Part shown: piece by piece, positions 19,354 to 28,362 of the stretch
Layout of the letters: each line of letters begins with the position of its first letter
Numbering within the stretch: position 1 is the stretch's first letter
Assembly: GCF_052161655.1 (NCBI RefSeq)
Contig: NZ_CP197418.1
Location: 5,580,001-5,644,000 of the forward strand
DNA: 64,000 nucleotides
Direction: 5' to 3'
DNA from: Novipirellula sp052161655
Lineage (GTDB): Bacteria; Planctomycetota; Planctomycetia; Pirellulales; Pirellulaceae
The notes under the pieces: generated by a model
Databases searched by the model: none
Told to the model about the DNA's origin: nothing
The model's input: the letters and a program-made list of their open reading frames with translations, nothing else
Translations under genes and position numbers: made by a program

Positions 19354-20019
19354 TCACGAGCAGAATTCATGCAGTAGTTTTCGTGGTACTCCTATCGGCA
19401 CCACTTCGATGTCACCAAGGAACGGCTGCGTGCCCTCGAATTCGAAGCCGATCTTCTTCGCCACAAACGTAATCGTCAGCTCGGCCCTAAACGTATTGGG
19501 GTCGGCGTCTCCGGTATCAACATCCAAACCTGTTGGGACGTCGATGGCAACGCGGGCCGCGCGTGATCGATTGGCGACCTGGACCGCATCGGAGTAGATA
19601 CCTCTCAGCGGGCCGGTTGCTCCCGTGCCGAGCAAGCAATCCACGATCACGTCAGCCTCCGCAAGGCTGGATTCGATTTCCTCTCGCGTGGTCGCGGTGC
19701 GAAGATCCAAACCGGCACGGGTTGCAATCGCCGTGTTTGCAGCAGCATCCCCCGACAAAGAGCTGATTTCGACGACGGAAACGAGAACGACGTCTCGCTC
19801 CATCAGATCCAAATGACGCGCGATCACATAGCCATCACCGCCGTTGTTCCCCTTGCCACACAGGATCACGACTCGACCGCTCGCCAAGTTCTGTTGGATC
19901 ACTTCCGCCGCACCACGCCCCGCGTTTTCCATCAAAACGAGGCCAGACATGCCATATTCTTCGATGGCCGTCTGGTCGACAGATCGCACTTGGTCACGGC
20001 TGAGAGCTCGAATTTTCAT
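19354..20019 (-). CDS. nnrE: NAD(P)H-hydrate epimerase
   Basis: 221 residues from the ATG at 20019. It interconverts R and S forms of damaged NAD(P)H hydrate so that a dehydratase can repair them. Signatures: SRDQVRSVDQTAIEEYGMSG at the N terminus, the GKGNNGGDGYVIARHL loop near residue 58, DCLLGTGATGPLRG and DVPTGLDVDTGD. The YjeF C-terminal kinase/dehydratase domain is absent, so this is the single-domain form. The frame extends 20 codons upstream, but that part lacks family features. Confidence 0.93.
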   Translation of the reverse strand: MKIRALSRDQVRSVDQTAIEEYGMSGLVLMENAGRGAAEVIQQNLASGRVVILCGKGNNGGDGYVIARHLDLMERDVVLVSVVEISSLSGDAAANTAIATRAGLDLRTATTREEIESSLAEADVIVDCLLGTGATGPLRGIYSDAVQVANRSRAARVAIDVPTGLDVDTGDADPNTFRAELTITFVAKKIGFEFEGTQPFLGDIEVVPIGVPRKLLHEFCS

Positions 20020-20111
20020 CGGGAGACATCCAAAACATGTTTTGCGAAGAATGAGGCGGTCTGTATATAATCGAATCAACTACTTTTAACTCCCTCCTAT
20101 TTTAGCGAACC

Positions 20112-20339
20112 ATGCCACTCTACGAATACGAATGCAAACCTTGTAAACAAGTGGTCGAAATATTATTGCGTCGCGAAGATGAAGTCGCCGAATGCCCGCA
20201 CTGCGGCAATCAGGACATCCAGCGGCAATTGAGCGTGACTGCGGCTCCCGCGGTCCGAAGCGGATCTTCGCTTCCAATGGCCGGCAGTGGCGAGGCATGC
20301 GGTGCACCTCGCTGCTGTGGTGGCGGTTGCCAGATGTAA
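20112..20339 (+). CDS. FmdB-type zinc-ribbon protein
   Basis: 75 residues. Starts MPLYEYECKPCKQ and has a second pair CPHC, together a four-cysteine zinc ribbon of the FmdB/putative regulatory protein family. The C-terminal tail is cysteine- and glycine-rich (ending CCGGGCQM), as in many planctomycete members. Its role is not established. It is divergent from nnrE and precedes the cyclotransferase-like gene by 122 bp. Confidence 0.85.
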   Translation: MPLYEYECKPCKQVVEILLRREDEVAECPHCGNQDIQRQLSVTAAPAVRSGSSLPMAGSGEACGAPRCCGGGCQM

Positions 20340-20461
20340 TCGCAGTGTTTCGATCATGTCCCCCGGAGCCGTATTGACTCCGAGGACCATTTTTCTAGCG
20401 ATGGTTCGCTTCGATGGCGACGCCTCCCCAGTCTGTTTAGGCCCCAAGTCTGTTAGGTGCG

Positions 20462-20974
20462 ATGAAAACGTTTCATCATTTTGCGTACGGTTCAAACATG
20501 TCCACTGCGAGGCTGCGTGCGCGATGTCCGAGCGCCATGCCGCGAGCCGTTGGATTTGTCCGTGGCCGAACGCTCCGGTTTCACAAACTCGGCACCGATG
20601 GCACGGGAAAGGCAAATGCCTTTGCGACCAACAACGACTTCGACATCTTGTGGGGCGTCGTCTACGAAACCCTGCTGAGTGAGAAACACGAACTCGATCG
20701 TTGCGAGTCGCTCGGGGTTGGCTATGAACATGTGACTGTGCAAGTTCATGTCGAAGATAGAACGATCGACACATTCCTTTATCAGGCAATTGCTAGTCGC
20801 ATCGACAACTCGCTCCTGCCTGTGGATTGGTACCACGATCATGTCGTCAAAGGATCGATCGAGCACGGGTTACCCGTGGATTACCACGCGATGATCGCCA
20901 GCGTCACGCCAGTGTGCTCGCAGCAAGTCGAAGTTCTCAATCGAAATGTCGATACGGGTTTTAACCGACCGTAG
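20462..20974 (+). CDS. Gamma-glutamylcyclotransferase-like protein
   Basis: 170 residues. The substrate loop YGSNM is at about residues 9-13, and the likely catalytic acid lies in LDRCESLGVGYE. Members cleave gamma-glutamyl amino acids or related amine conjugates to 5-oxoproline. The gene's last 14 bp overlap the 3' end of the converging PP2C gene. No signal peptide is present. Confidence 0.85.
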   Translation: MKTFHHFAYGSNMSTARLRARCPSAMPRAVGFVRGRTLRFHKLGTDGTGKANAFATNNDFDILWGVVYETLLSEKHELDRCESLGVGYEHVTVQVHVEDRTIDTFLYQAIASRIDNSLLPVDWYHDHVVKGSIEHGLPVDYHAMIASVTPVCSQQVEVLNRNVDTGFNRP

Positions 20975-21842
20975 TATCCAGGTTGATAGGCGCGTCCGTA
21001 TCGCCGCAGTCCTCGACTTCATTGATTCGACAAACAATTGCGGAAATATTGTCTTCGCCGCCGTGATCATTGGCTGCTTGGATCAACTTGGCAACGCTCG
21101 TTTCGCTGTCCTTATTTGCAATCAAGATCGACGTGATTTGGTCATCGTCGAGCATGCCCGTCAGCCCGTCGCTGCACAACAGCAGAACGTCGCCGGTTTG
21201 CAGCGTACATCGCACCGCTTCGGGCCGAACCGCCTGGTTCCCGCCGCCGACGCAGTTCCAAAGGACGTGCCGCCATTGTTGGATCGCATCATCCGATTCT
21301 TTTAGTGCTCCCGCGTCGATTAATTGTTGAGCCACCGTGTGGTCCGTCGTCAATTGCTTCAGGGACTTGTCGCGGAGCAAGTAGCAACGACTGTCGCCAG
21401 CGTGGACAATGTACATTCGTGATCCGAGCAGGTAGCCCATGGTTACCGTCGTCCCCATGCGTCGATGCGAATTGTCGCCCACCGACCAAATTTTCTGCTG
21501 GACAGAGGTGAGTGACTCGGACAACTCGTCAATGAAATCTTGCTCGTCATCCGAACAAAGTTTTAGAAACCAATGCATCATGTCTAGGACATATTGAGCG
21601 GTGGCCTCGATCGCAGTTCGACTCGCTTGTTCGCCATCGCGATGGCCTCCCATCCCATCGGCTACCACCAATAGATTCCCCTCTTGGCAGCCAAACATCT
21701 CACGATTCACAGCATCAGGAATGTCGGTCCCGCGAACAACAAGTTGGCGTCGTAAATCTGCGATCAAGTAGTGATCTTGGTTCTCGGATCGCTTTTTACC
21801 AATATCCGAGCCACCTGAAATATCAAATGGAACGTGAGTCAT
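20961..21842 (-). CDS. PP2C-family serine/threonine phosphatase, soluble
   Basis: 293 residues from the ATG at 21842. PP2C metal-site motifs: KKRSENQDHYLIAD, LLVVADGMGGHRDGE, YIVHAGDSRCYLL, LLCSDGLTGML and GGEDNISAIVC. Unlike the paralogue at 17829 it has no membrane segment. The frame is open 78 codons upstream without domain support, so the internal ATG followed directly by the domain (THVPFDISGGSDIG) is chosen. It faces the lipoprotein, sigma factor and kinase genes and may reverse that kinase. Confidence 0.9.
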   Translation of the reverse strand: MTHVPFDISGGSDIGKKRSENQDHYLIADLRRQLVVRGTDIPDAVNREMFGCQEGNLLVVADGMGGHRDGEQASRTAIEATAQYVLDMMHWFLKLCSDDEQDFIDELSESLTSVQQKIWSVGDNSHRRMGTTVTMGYLLGSRMYIVHAGDSRCYLLRDKSLKQLTTDHTVAQQLIDAGALKESDDAIQQWRHVLWNCVGGGNQAVRPEAVRCTLQTGDVLLLCSDGLTGMLDDDQITSILIANKDSETSVAKLIQAANDHGGEDNISAIVCRINEVEDCGDTDAPINLDTTVG

Positions 21843-22093
21843 TTTCGATTCCAATCTTTGAGGCCCCCGCTGCTGCGTATGGACGCTAACGTTTTCGGGG
21901 TTTTCCTCGGTTGTTAGTAGCGGTGAGCGTGCCTTCAGCAAACAGCCATCAGCAAACGCTGTTCCTCCCCAAATTGTCCGCTCGTGTTGTTCAACGTGTG
22001 TCGTTGGATGAGGGGCGAGATGATGCCACCGACGGTATGCCATTCGCACTTGGGTGAGCGAGTAGAAAACGTTCAATATTCAGGTGATGTGAA

Positions 22094-22444
22094 GTGATTG
22101 AGATTAAACGTCAACGAGGTCGCGATTGCAGTAAAACCGCCTGTATCGCTTTGCTGTCACTCGTTTCATTATTTTGCATTTGTTTTGTTGTTGGATGTAC
22201 GCAGTCCCCGAGCGAGCAAAAGGCGGACATCGTTCGCAGCGAAGGGGACCGCGAAGCCGAGATTACTCGAAAAGGAATCAAGATGCTCGCTGAGGAGACA
22301 CGAGAACGAGACGACAAGCCTCAGGCTGAATTGGAACGCATCGCCGACCGTGTTGAGGTGGAAGGCGAAGCATTGGCAGACCAAGTCGAGCGTGATGCCG
22401 ACGCGAAGGCGGATCGCATCGAAGACCAATTCGAAGACCAATAA
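22094..22444 (+). CDS. Small helical lipoprotein of unknown function
   Basis: 116 residues from a GTG start. A basic N terminus and a hydrophobic stretch (LLSLVSLFCICFVVGC) end in a lipobox with Cys near residue 35. The mature part is highly charged and helical with repeated E-A/R-E and A-D patterns, suggestive of a coiled coil. It probably sits lipid-anchored in a cell membrane. It lies 231 bp upstream of the ECF sigma factor on the same strand. I do not recognise the family; the start codon is uncertain. Confidence 0.6.
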   Translation: MIEIKRQRGRDCSKTACIALLSLVSLFCICFVVGCTQSPSEQKADIVRSEGDREAEITRKGIKMLAEETRERDDKPQAELERIADRVEVEGEALADQVERDADAKADRIEDQFEDQ

Positions 22445-22675
22445 CAGTTCGCGGTCGGAGCCAACTGTCCATCATCGGGCGGTCGATCAGACGACCTTCC
22501 CCCACCGCAGCGGCAGCTCCGAAAATGCATTCATCGCATGGCGCCAGCGGTATGTTTGGGTCCGTTTTAACTCCGCAGCAAGATGTTCTCGACAGAGACA
22601 TGTGATCTTCAGAACAAATGGCTCATTCGGAACCCACGTTCCCTAAATGCCCCCTGACGGGCTATCATTAACTAT

Positions 22676-23299
22676 ATGGACGAATCAGGAAGCGAATTTG
22701 TCGAACTTCTAGAACGGGTCCGCGTCGGAGACGACGCGGCCACCGAAACATTGTGGAACGACTATTACCATAGTCTTGTGCGATTGGCCGCCAAACGCAT
22801 GCCCCCCAATTTACGGAGAACTGCGGACGAAGAAGATATCGCCATTGCAGCATTCCAAAGTTTCATTGCGGGCGTCCGACGGGACCAATTTCCCGATTTA
22901 CACGGGCCAGAGAATCTGTGGGGGCTGCTGATCACCCTGACATCGCGCAAAGTGAATGCCCATTTAAGGCATCACACGCGGCAGAAACGCGGGGGGGGTA
23001 ATATCCGTGGTGAATCGGTGTTCATCGATCCCAACGAGGGTGGGCGTGAGGTTGGAATCGGGAATGTCCCCAGTGATGATTCCTCACCCGACGTCCGAGC
23101 TGAGCTTGCCGAAGCCTGCGAAACGTTGTTAGACCAATTAGGCGATGAACAACTTCGCCAAATCGCCGTAATGCGGATGGACGGTTTTCTTGTAGACGAG
23201 ATCGCGGAGCGATTGGAACTTAGCAAACGAGCGGTCGAGCGTCGGTTGCAATTGATTCGCCGAATGTGGTCCGAAGCCAAAGCAGACGAGAGTGTTTAA
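22676..23299 (+). CDS. ECF-type RNA polymerase sigma factor, planctomycete kinase-linked type
   Basis: 207 residues. Region 2 is about 12-100 (ATETLWNDYYHSLVRLAAKRM, DEEDIAIAAFQSF), with a linker, and region 4 is about 150-200 with a helix-turn-helix (GFLVDEIAERLELSKRAVERRL). The gene lies 52 bp before a large Ser/Thr kinase, the arrangement typical of planctomycete ECF groups whose activity is thought to be set by the kinase rather than by an anti-sigma factor. No anti-sigma gene is adjacent. Confidence 0.92.
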   Translation: MDESGSEFVELLERVRVGDDAATETLWNDYYHSLVRLAAKRMPPNLRRTADEEDIAIAAFQSFIAGVRRDQFPDLHGPENLWGLLITLTSRKVNAHLRHHTRQKRGGGNIRGESVFIDPNEGGREVGIGNVPSDDSSPDVRAELAEACETLLDQLGDEQLRQIAVMRMDGFLVDEIAERLELSKRAVERRLQLIRRMWSEAKADESV

Positions 23300-23351
23300 C
23301 GAACGCAGCGGTGTATGGAAACGGCGTTCGCTCGTGTAATGCTGGAGATTA

Positions 23352-26012
23352 ATGATGGATCTGAACGATTTGACCGCAAAAGAACTCGCTAGACTCGACG
23401 CGATTTGTCTCGATTACGAGCAAGCGTTGCGAAGCGGCGACGCACCGTCGATCGAAAGTTTGGTTGCAGCACATGCCGGAAACAGTGGGGAATTGTTGCG
23501 GAAAGAGTTGATTGCCGTTCGTGACGAGATTTCGACGGAACCGACAGAACGCCCACACTCTGCTTTCTCGTTCACGACGCACGCAATCCCGGTTTCCAAC
23601 GCAACTCCCGAAGCCGTCGGCCGCAAAATTGGTCCCTACCTGATTACTTGTGTCCTCGGCCAGGGGGGGATGGGCATCGTCTATCAGGCAGTCGATACAC
23701 GTCTGGATCGCAAAGTAGCAATCAAAATGCTGGCGATCAGCAATTCCACCCGCGATCGTGAGAAACGAGAATCGCTGCGTGAACGCTTTGAACGCGAAGC
23801 ACGCGCGGTCGCCGCGTTAAGTCACCCTAACATCGTCGAACTGTTTGACGTCGGAGTGGCAGATTCGAATCCGTTTGCCGTGATGGAACTGCTCGAGGGG
23901 GAAACGCTCGACCTGTATTTGGCGAAGACCTCCTGCGACGCTAACACGGTCAGACGCATGGGGGCGCAGATTGCCGACGCCTTAGCGGTCGCCCACCGCA
24001 GTGGCGTCGTGCACCGAGATCTAAAGCCGCAGAACATTATGGTCATGCAGCGTAGTTCCGATCGAAAGGGGGGGGCGACCAATGGCTCGGCACCCCATGG
24101 GATCTCGGTAAAGCTGTTCGACTTCGGTCTGTCGCGTTCCGAAGGAAGTCTATTCGATGCGGCTCCAGGCGATCGCACCCGTGAGGGGGTGGTCATGGGA
24201 ACGCCAGGCTACATGGCACCTGAACAAGCTCGCGGTGAAACCGCAGGCCCCGCCGCTGACATTTTTGCTCTGGGCTGCGTCCTGTTCGAAGCGTTTTACG
24301 GAAAACGAGCCTTTGATGGTTCTACTGCGAGCGCTCGCTTTGCTTCCACTTTGGAATCCGTTCCGGACACTGACCCCGTCCGCCGACGCGTTGATGTCGA
24401 GCTCGCCGATCTTATCAGCGAGTGTTTACAGAAAGAAATTGGCAAACGGCCCGCTTCGGCCGACGATATCGCGACGCGGTTACGACGACGTGGCACTGAA
24501 CTCGATCCGATCCATCAGCAAATCGAATCAGGTTACGGAGCCGGTGTTTTCGCACGCCGCCGCTTCTTTGAACTTGTGACGGGGGGAGCACTTGGCGGAA
24601 TACTCGCCGAATTGACGGTTCAATATCACAACGAAACGCTCCGAGACATTGGTTCGTTAGCAGTGCTGTCCTTCACCGATACCAACGGGCGTGCGACCCG
24701 ATTAGCAAGTATGTCAGCCGGCCAGCCAATCGGCGATCAAACCACCGATCGCGGAGACGAGATTGCAGTGCTTCTAGTCAACGAGCTCAGCCGACTGAAG
24801 GACGTTAGTGTTACCCCATTTCGCCCTTTTGTCGCCAGCACTCGAGACGAATTCATTGCGATTGGAAACGAGCTTGACGTCGACGCCTTAGTGACCGGCA
24901 ACTTTAACACCGTGAAACGTGGTGAGAAGTCGTTTGACGAAATCAACCTGCAGATCATCTCGTCGCGAACCGGAAATCAGCTATGGGGCCAAACATTTCT
25001 GTCGCCTACCGGAGAGAGCTTGTTAGAACAATCTCGCTTTGCATCCGAGTTGGCGGCTGCTGTGGGGCGTTCTTTGACTTCGTCCGATTCGGGCCCTTCC
25101 CCTACAAACCAAGGCTCGTTTAGCTGTCTAATGGATGGAGCTGGACGTGCTGATCCCGACAGTCCCGCTGGCTTGCGAAAGGCACTTTTGTGCTTCCAAT
25201 CAGCACATCGGCAAGACAAACATTATGCCGCACCGTTGGCGGGGATAGCGCTGGCGTCCATTACGCTCGCCGCGCAAAGTTCCACGGAGGAATCGATTGA
25301 ACTGATTCAGACCGCTCGCGAGTCCGTTTCGGAAGCCTTAGCACTCGATAGGAATTTGCCCAACGCACGTTTAGCCGACGCGATGTTATTGTGGCAGACG
25401 CTCTATCGTTATGAAGATGCCGCAAAAATCCTCCAAAAGTTGATTGCGGACGAACCCAATTATTGGCAAGCCCACCATCAGTTGGGACTACTCGAGCTAA
25501 CGCGAAACAATCAAGCGGATGCGTTGCTACGCCTTCGCGAAGCGACTCAACTAAATCCGTTCTCAGTGATCGCCAAAGTGGGACTCGCTGAAGCACATTG
25601 GTTCTTTGGTAACACCGAGCGAGCGGTCACCGACACCATCCGAGTGCGAGATGGGCAACCCGAGAATCGCCACGCACGCGGTTTGTTGATCGACATCTAC
25701 GAACACCGTCACGAATACGAACTCGCCGCTGCCGAACACGTCGATGTCGACTTCGGCCCGAAGGTGACGGTCGACTCCTATTTTGCCAAACGACAAACGC
25801 TTGATTTGGACGAGTATCCCTACGGCCCATTTGGAACCGTGCTGAATCAGGCGATACTAAACTCGCGTCTCACGGGGCGAATCGACGATGCTGAACTTGG
25901 CAAGCTCGCCGATTCGACGCCTCCGATGTTACCACTGTTGTTGTCGGGACATCCAAGCTTTGCCTCAGCCAAACGGCTGCCAAGAGCTACCGAGATACTG
26001 CCCTTGGCGTAA
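23352..26012 (+). CDS. Serine/threonine protein kinase with TPR-type C terminus
   Basis: 886 residues. Short N-terminal helical region (1-90), Hanks-type kinase (about 95-380) with LGQGGMGIVY, Lys125, catalytic Asp223 in HRDLKPQN, Asp257 in DFGLSRSEG, and GTPGYMAPEQARG. A weakly hydrophobic stretch near 405-420 (GGALGGILAEL) is a doubtful membrane segment. Then comes a FlgO/TolB-like module (about 435-550, SLAVLSFTD and DALVTGNF), often found between kinase or cyclase domains and TPRs, and TPR-like helices to about 800. Paired with the ECF sigma factor 52 bp upstream; likely phosphorylates it or its partner. Targets are not known. Confidence 0.92.
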   Translation: MMDLNDLTAKELARLDAICLDYEQALRSGDAPSIESLVAAHAGNSGELLRKELIAVRDEISTEPTERPHSAFSFTTHAIPVSNATPEAVGRKIGPYLITCVLGQGGMGIVYQAVDTRLDRKVAIKMLAISNSTRDREKRESLRERFEREARAVAALSHPNIVELFDVGVADSNPFAVMELLEGETLDLYLAKTSCDANTVRRMGAQIADALAVAHRSGVVHRDLKPQNIMVMQRSSDRKGGATNGSAPHGISVKLFDFGLSRSEGSLFDAAPGDRTREGVVMGTPGYMAPEQARGETAGPAADIFALGCVLFEAFYGKRAFDGSTASARFASTLESVPDTDPVRRRVDVELADLISECLQKEIGKRPASADDIATRLRRRGTELDPIHQQIESGYGAGVFARRRFFELVTGGALGGILAELTVQYHNETLRDIGSLAVLSFTDTNGRATRLASMSAGQPIGDQTTDRGDEIAVLLVNELSRLKDVSVTPFRPFVASTRDEFIAIGNELDVDALVTGNFNTVKRGEKSFDEINLQIISSRTGNQLWGQTFLSPTGESLLEQSRFASELAAAVGRSLTSSDSGPSPTNQGSFSCLMDGAGRADPDSPAGLRKALLCFQSAHRQDKHYAAPLAGIALASITLAAQSSTEESIELIQTARESVSEALALDRNLPNARLADAMLLWQTLYRYEDAAKILQKLIADEPNYWQAHHQLGLLELTRNNQADALLRLREATQLNPFSVIAKVGLAEAHWFFGNTERAVTDTIRVRDGQPENRHARGLLIDIYEHRHEYELAAAEHVDVDFGPKVTVDSYFAKRQTLDLDEYPYGPFGTVLNQAILNSRLTGRIDDAELGKLADSTPPMLPLLLSGHPSFASAKRLPRATEILPLA

Positions 26013-26028
26013 TGACAAAGCGGACGCT

Positions 26029-28077
26029 TTATTCGCCCTTCTCGTCTGCGAACGAGTAGATGCGATAAGGCTGCAAGTCGTCGACTTCGCTTGAAACATC
26101 CAGCTCGCCGTTATCTTTGAATAACAGGATATTGCCAGGTTCTTTCAGGTCGTCGCCGGTCGCGATACTCAAAGGATTGCCCCCGTCGATCGCAATCACC
26201 GTGGTGCGATTACTGATCTTGGCATTGGGCAGCTTTTTGACCTCCAGCGTCAACGGATCAATCACATCGGTAAATTCGGCGGTTTTGCTGAGGACGGTAC
26301 CCTCTGTGGCGTCAATTTGCATTGGAACGCGAGTTTTCAATGCGGCGTCGAACTTAGAAACCACCATCTTCGCCGTGGGTTCATTTTTCGCATACGGCAC
26401 TGCGCGGTTGCGGTAGTTGAAAACCTTGATTGCGGCTGGCACGACGGGACCGGCTAGGACCGTGTTCTCGGTGGGTAGCGATACAGGTGCACTTGGCTCA
26501 CTCCACGGAGTCCAGCGTTCAAATTGACGGAACTTGCTAATTGGATCGCGTCCACCTTTCTTGCGAATGGGCTCGTAAGCCTTTTCCGCTTGTGCCTGCA
26601 GTTCGCTGACTCGCGCGTAGGCTTCGGGATGCAATGTCTTGGCCAAAGGTTGCAGTAGCGGGCTGTCAGGAAAGTTCGGATCTTTCACCGAAACGCGAAC
26701 TCGGTAGACGTATTTGCGACCAACCTTGGGCGAGTTTTTGTCAAACGAGTAATCAAAATCGAAGAAACGGATCAGTTTGTAATCGACGGGATCGGCCTCA
26801 ATACCGGCAAATCCATATGGCGACGTCATCATCTGCGATGCAGTATCCATCATCGATCCATCCATACCAGTCGCATTCAAGTTGACGTCCGTACGCTTGA
26901 TGTCGATACCTGACATGTCACCGTCTTCACCGAGCACATCCGTCGGGTCAAAAACTTTGACCTCTGGAGTTTTTAAAATTTCAATCTCTGCTTTTGTAAG
27001 CATCGGAATCATCGGATGCAACGCAAACCCCGAATAGTCATCTAACAACATCGGAGGAATCCACATCGTTAGCAGGTCGTCTCGGTAGTCGACGGGAACC
27101 AACTCGGGCGCCGTACCAGCCCACAGAATGGCAGCGATTTTTGTGTGCCAGACACGATCATAACGGTCAATCCAATCGCCGTCGGCAAGTTGATCAACGG
27201 ATCGGTCCGTGACGTCAGCTCGCTGAACCTGGAAATTCCAGTATTTCGGTGTATCTCGATCCTCGGGTCGATAATTGGTCGAATCCGAAAGCGATTTTTT
27301 GAATGATTGATAAATCGCTTTGTGAGGCAGTGCAGCACCCCCGGCGATAAACCGTGCCACCATGGGGGCCGGCTTCATTACTCCGCCAGTTTGGAAGTCA
27401 GTTAAAGTGGACGGTACCGTGTAGATGGAGTGATTGTTTTTCGCGTCAAGCCGGCGGACGGCAGCAATCGCCATACTTGACTCGCCGCCCATCATACCGC
27501 CCATCTCCATCCCCATCATGCCGGACATGTCCTCTTCCATTCCCATCATGCCGGACATGTCCTCTTCCATTCCTCGTCCGCGGCGTGAGCTTCGGCGTGG
27601 TGTACGTTCCTTCTTTTCTTCGACAACAATCGGATCAGCGGGCTCGAGTTTTGCCAAAGCGTACTCGCCGTCCTTCGAGCGGATTGCCATCGTGCCAATC
27701 ACGCTTTCCATTTTCAATTGAAGCGGTGCGAAAAGCTCAGGATCACGTCGTTTGAAAGATTCGTTGCGATCAATTTCACGCCAAGTACCCACAGGGGCAT
27801 AACCAATACTCACATCAACCGGTGTGATCGTCTTTTTGGTCCTTTCGACAATGTCGAAGCTTGCTAATTCTCGTTCGGGGATGATCGCATCAGTGTGGTC
27901 GTCATCGACTTCCGCCTTGACTCGGGTCGCATCGTCACGCAACCGGGTCGGCTGCTCCGTAAACTCAGGCAGCTGCGTTGCTTGGTAAACAAGGAATGCC
28001 GAGACAAAGATAAAGATCGCAACAATGACTTTCTCAACATGTTGAATGGCCAATTCTTTGATTTTGTTTGAATCCAT
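26029..28077 (-). CDS. Single-pass membrane protein of a pilus/secretion alignment operon
   Basis: 682 residues from the ATG at 28077, chosen because GGGGAA lies just upstream; an earlier ATG at 28131 is possible. One membrane segment (about 15-35, VIVAIFIFVSAFLVYQ) is followed by a long extracytoplasmic part. A Met/Gly/Glu-rich patch contains two copies of EEDMSGMMGM. I recognise no family. It is the last of three minus-strand genes after the PilM-like gene and the 598-residue bitopic protein, so by position it could be a PilP/GspC-like component. That is inference from layout only. Confidence 0.75.
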   Translation of the reverse strand: MDSNKIKELAIQHVEKVIVAIFIFVSAFLVYQATQLPEFTEQPTRLRDDATRVKAEVDDDHTDAIIPERELASFDIVERTKKTITPVDVSIGYAPVGTWREIDRNESFKRRDPELFAPLQLKMESVIGTMAIRSKDGEYALAKLEPADPIVVEEKKERTPRRSSRRGRGMEEDMSGMMGMEEDMSGMMGMEMGGMMGGESSMAIAAVRRLDAKNNHSIYTVPSTLTDFQTGGVMKPAPMVARFIAGGAALPHKAIYQSFKKSLSDSTNYRPEDRDTPKYWNFQVQRADVTDRSVDQLADGDWIDRYDRVWHTKIAAILWAGTAPELVPVDYRDDLLTMWIPPMLLDDYSGFALHPMIPMLTKAEIEILKTPEVKVFDPTDVLGEDGDMSGIDIKRTDVNLNATGMDGSMMDTASQMMTSPYGFAGIEADPVDYKLIRFFDFDYSFDKNSPKVGRKYVYRVRVSVKDPNFPDSPLLQPLAKTLHPEAYARVSELQAQAEKAYEPIRKKGGRDPISKFRQFERWTPWSEPSAPVSLPTENTVLAGPVVPAAIKVFNYRNRAVPYAKNEPTAKMVVSKFDAALKTRVPMQIDATEGTVLSKTAEFTDVIDPLTLEVKKLPNAKISNRTTVIAIDGGNPLSIATGDDLKEPGNILLFKDNGELDVSSEVDDLQPYRIYSFADEKGE
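27511..27570 (-). repeat. 30 bp tandem repeat, two copies, in frame
   Basis: Two adjacent 30 bp units differ only at the first base and encode the decapeptide EEDMSGMMGM twice in the 26029-28077 protein. The unit length is a multiple of three, so copy number can change without breaking the frame. Confidence 0.85.
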
Positions 28078-28362
28078 GACAGTTCCCCGAAAATGGCCTG
28101 ATGAGAAGAGTTGTGCAGTCGACTGATGCATTCGATTGGAAAAGCATATCGCTTACCCCAACTCGAATCCAGCATTTATTCAATATAACAAGGTCTGAAG
28201 CAGACCACCACGTTTTTTTCCGTCGCCAATCGTCTGGTGAGTCAGAGATTTAGCACTTTTGTCGATCAAGTCGCATGATTTCGTTCGACTTTTTGCGAGC
28301 CCCCACTCGACGGCACCAATGAACATGCCACTGGACCGCCACAGTTTCGATCACAGCCCGCG

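Noticed and set aside
22098..22646. A 182-codon frame overlapping the small lipoprotein gene
   Set aside because: It lacks any family feature and runs in a different frame from the signal peptide and lipobox, which are better support.
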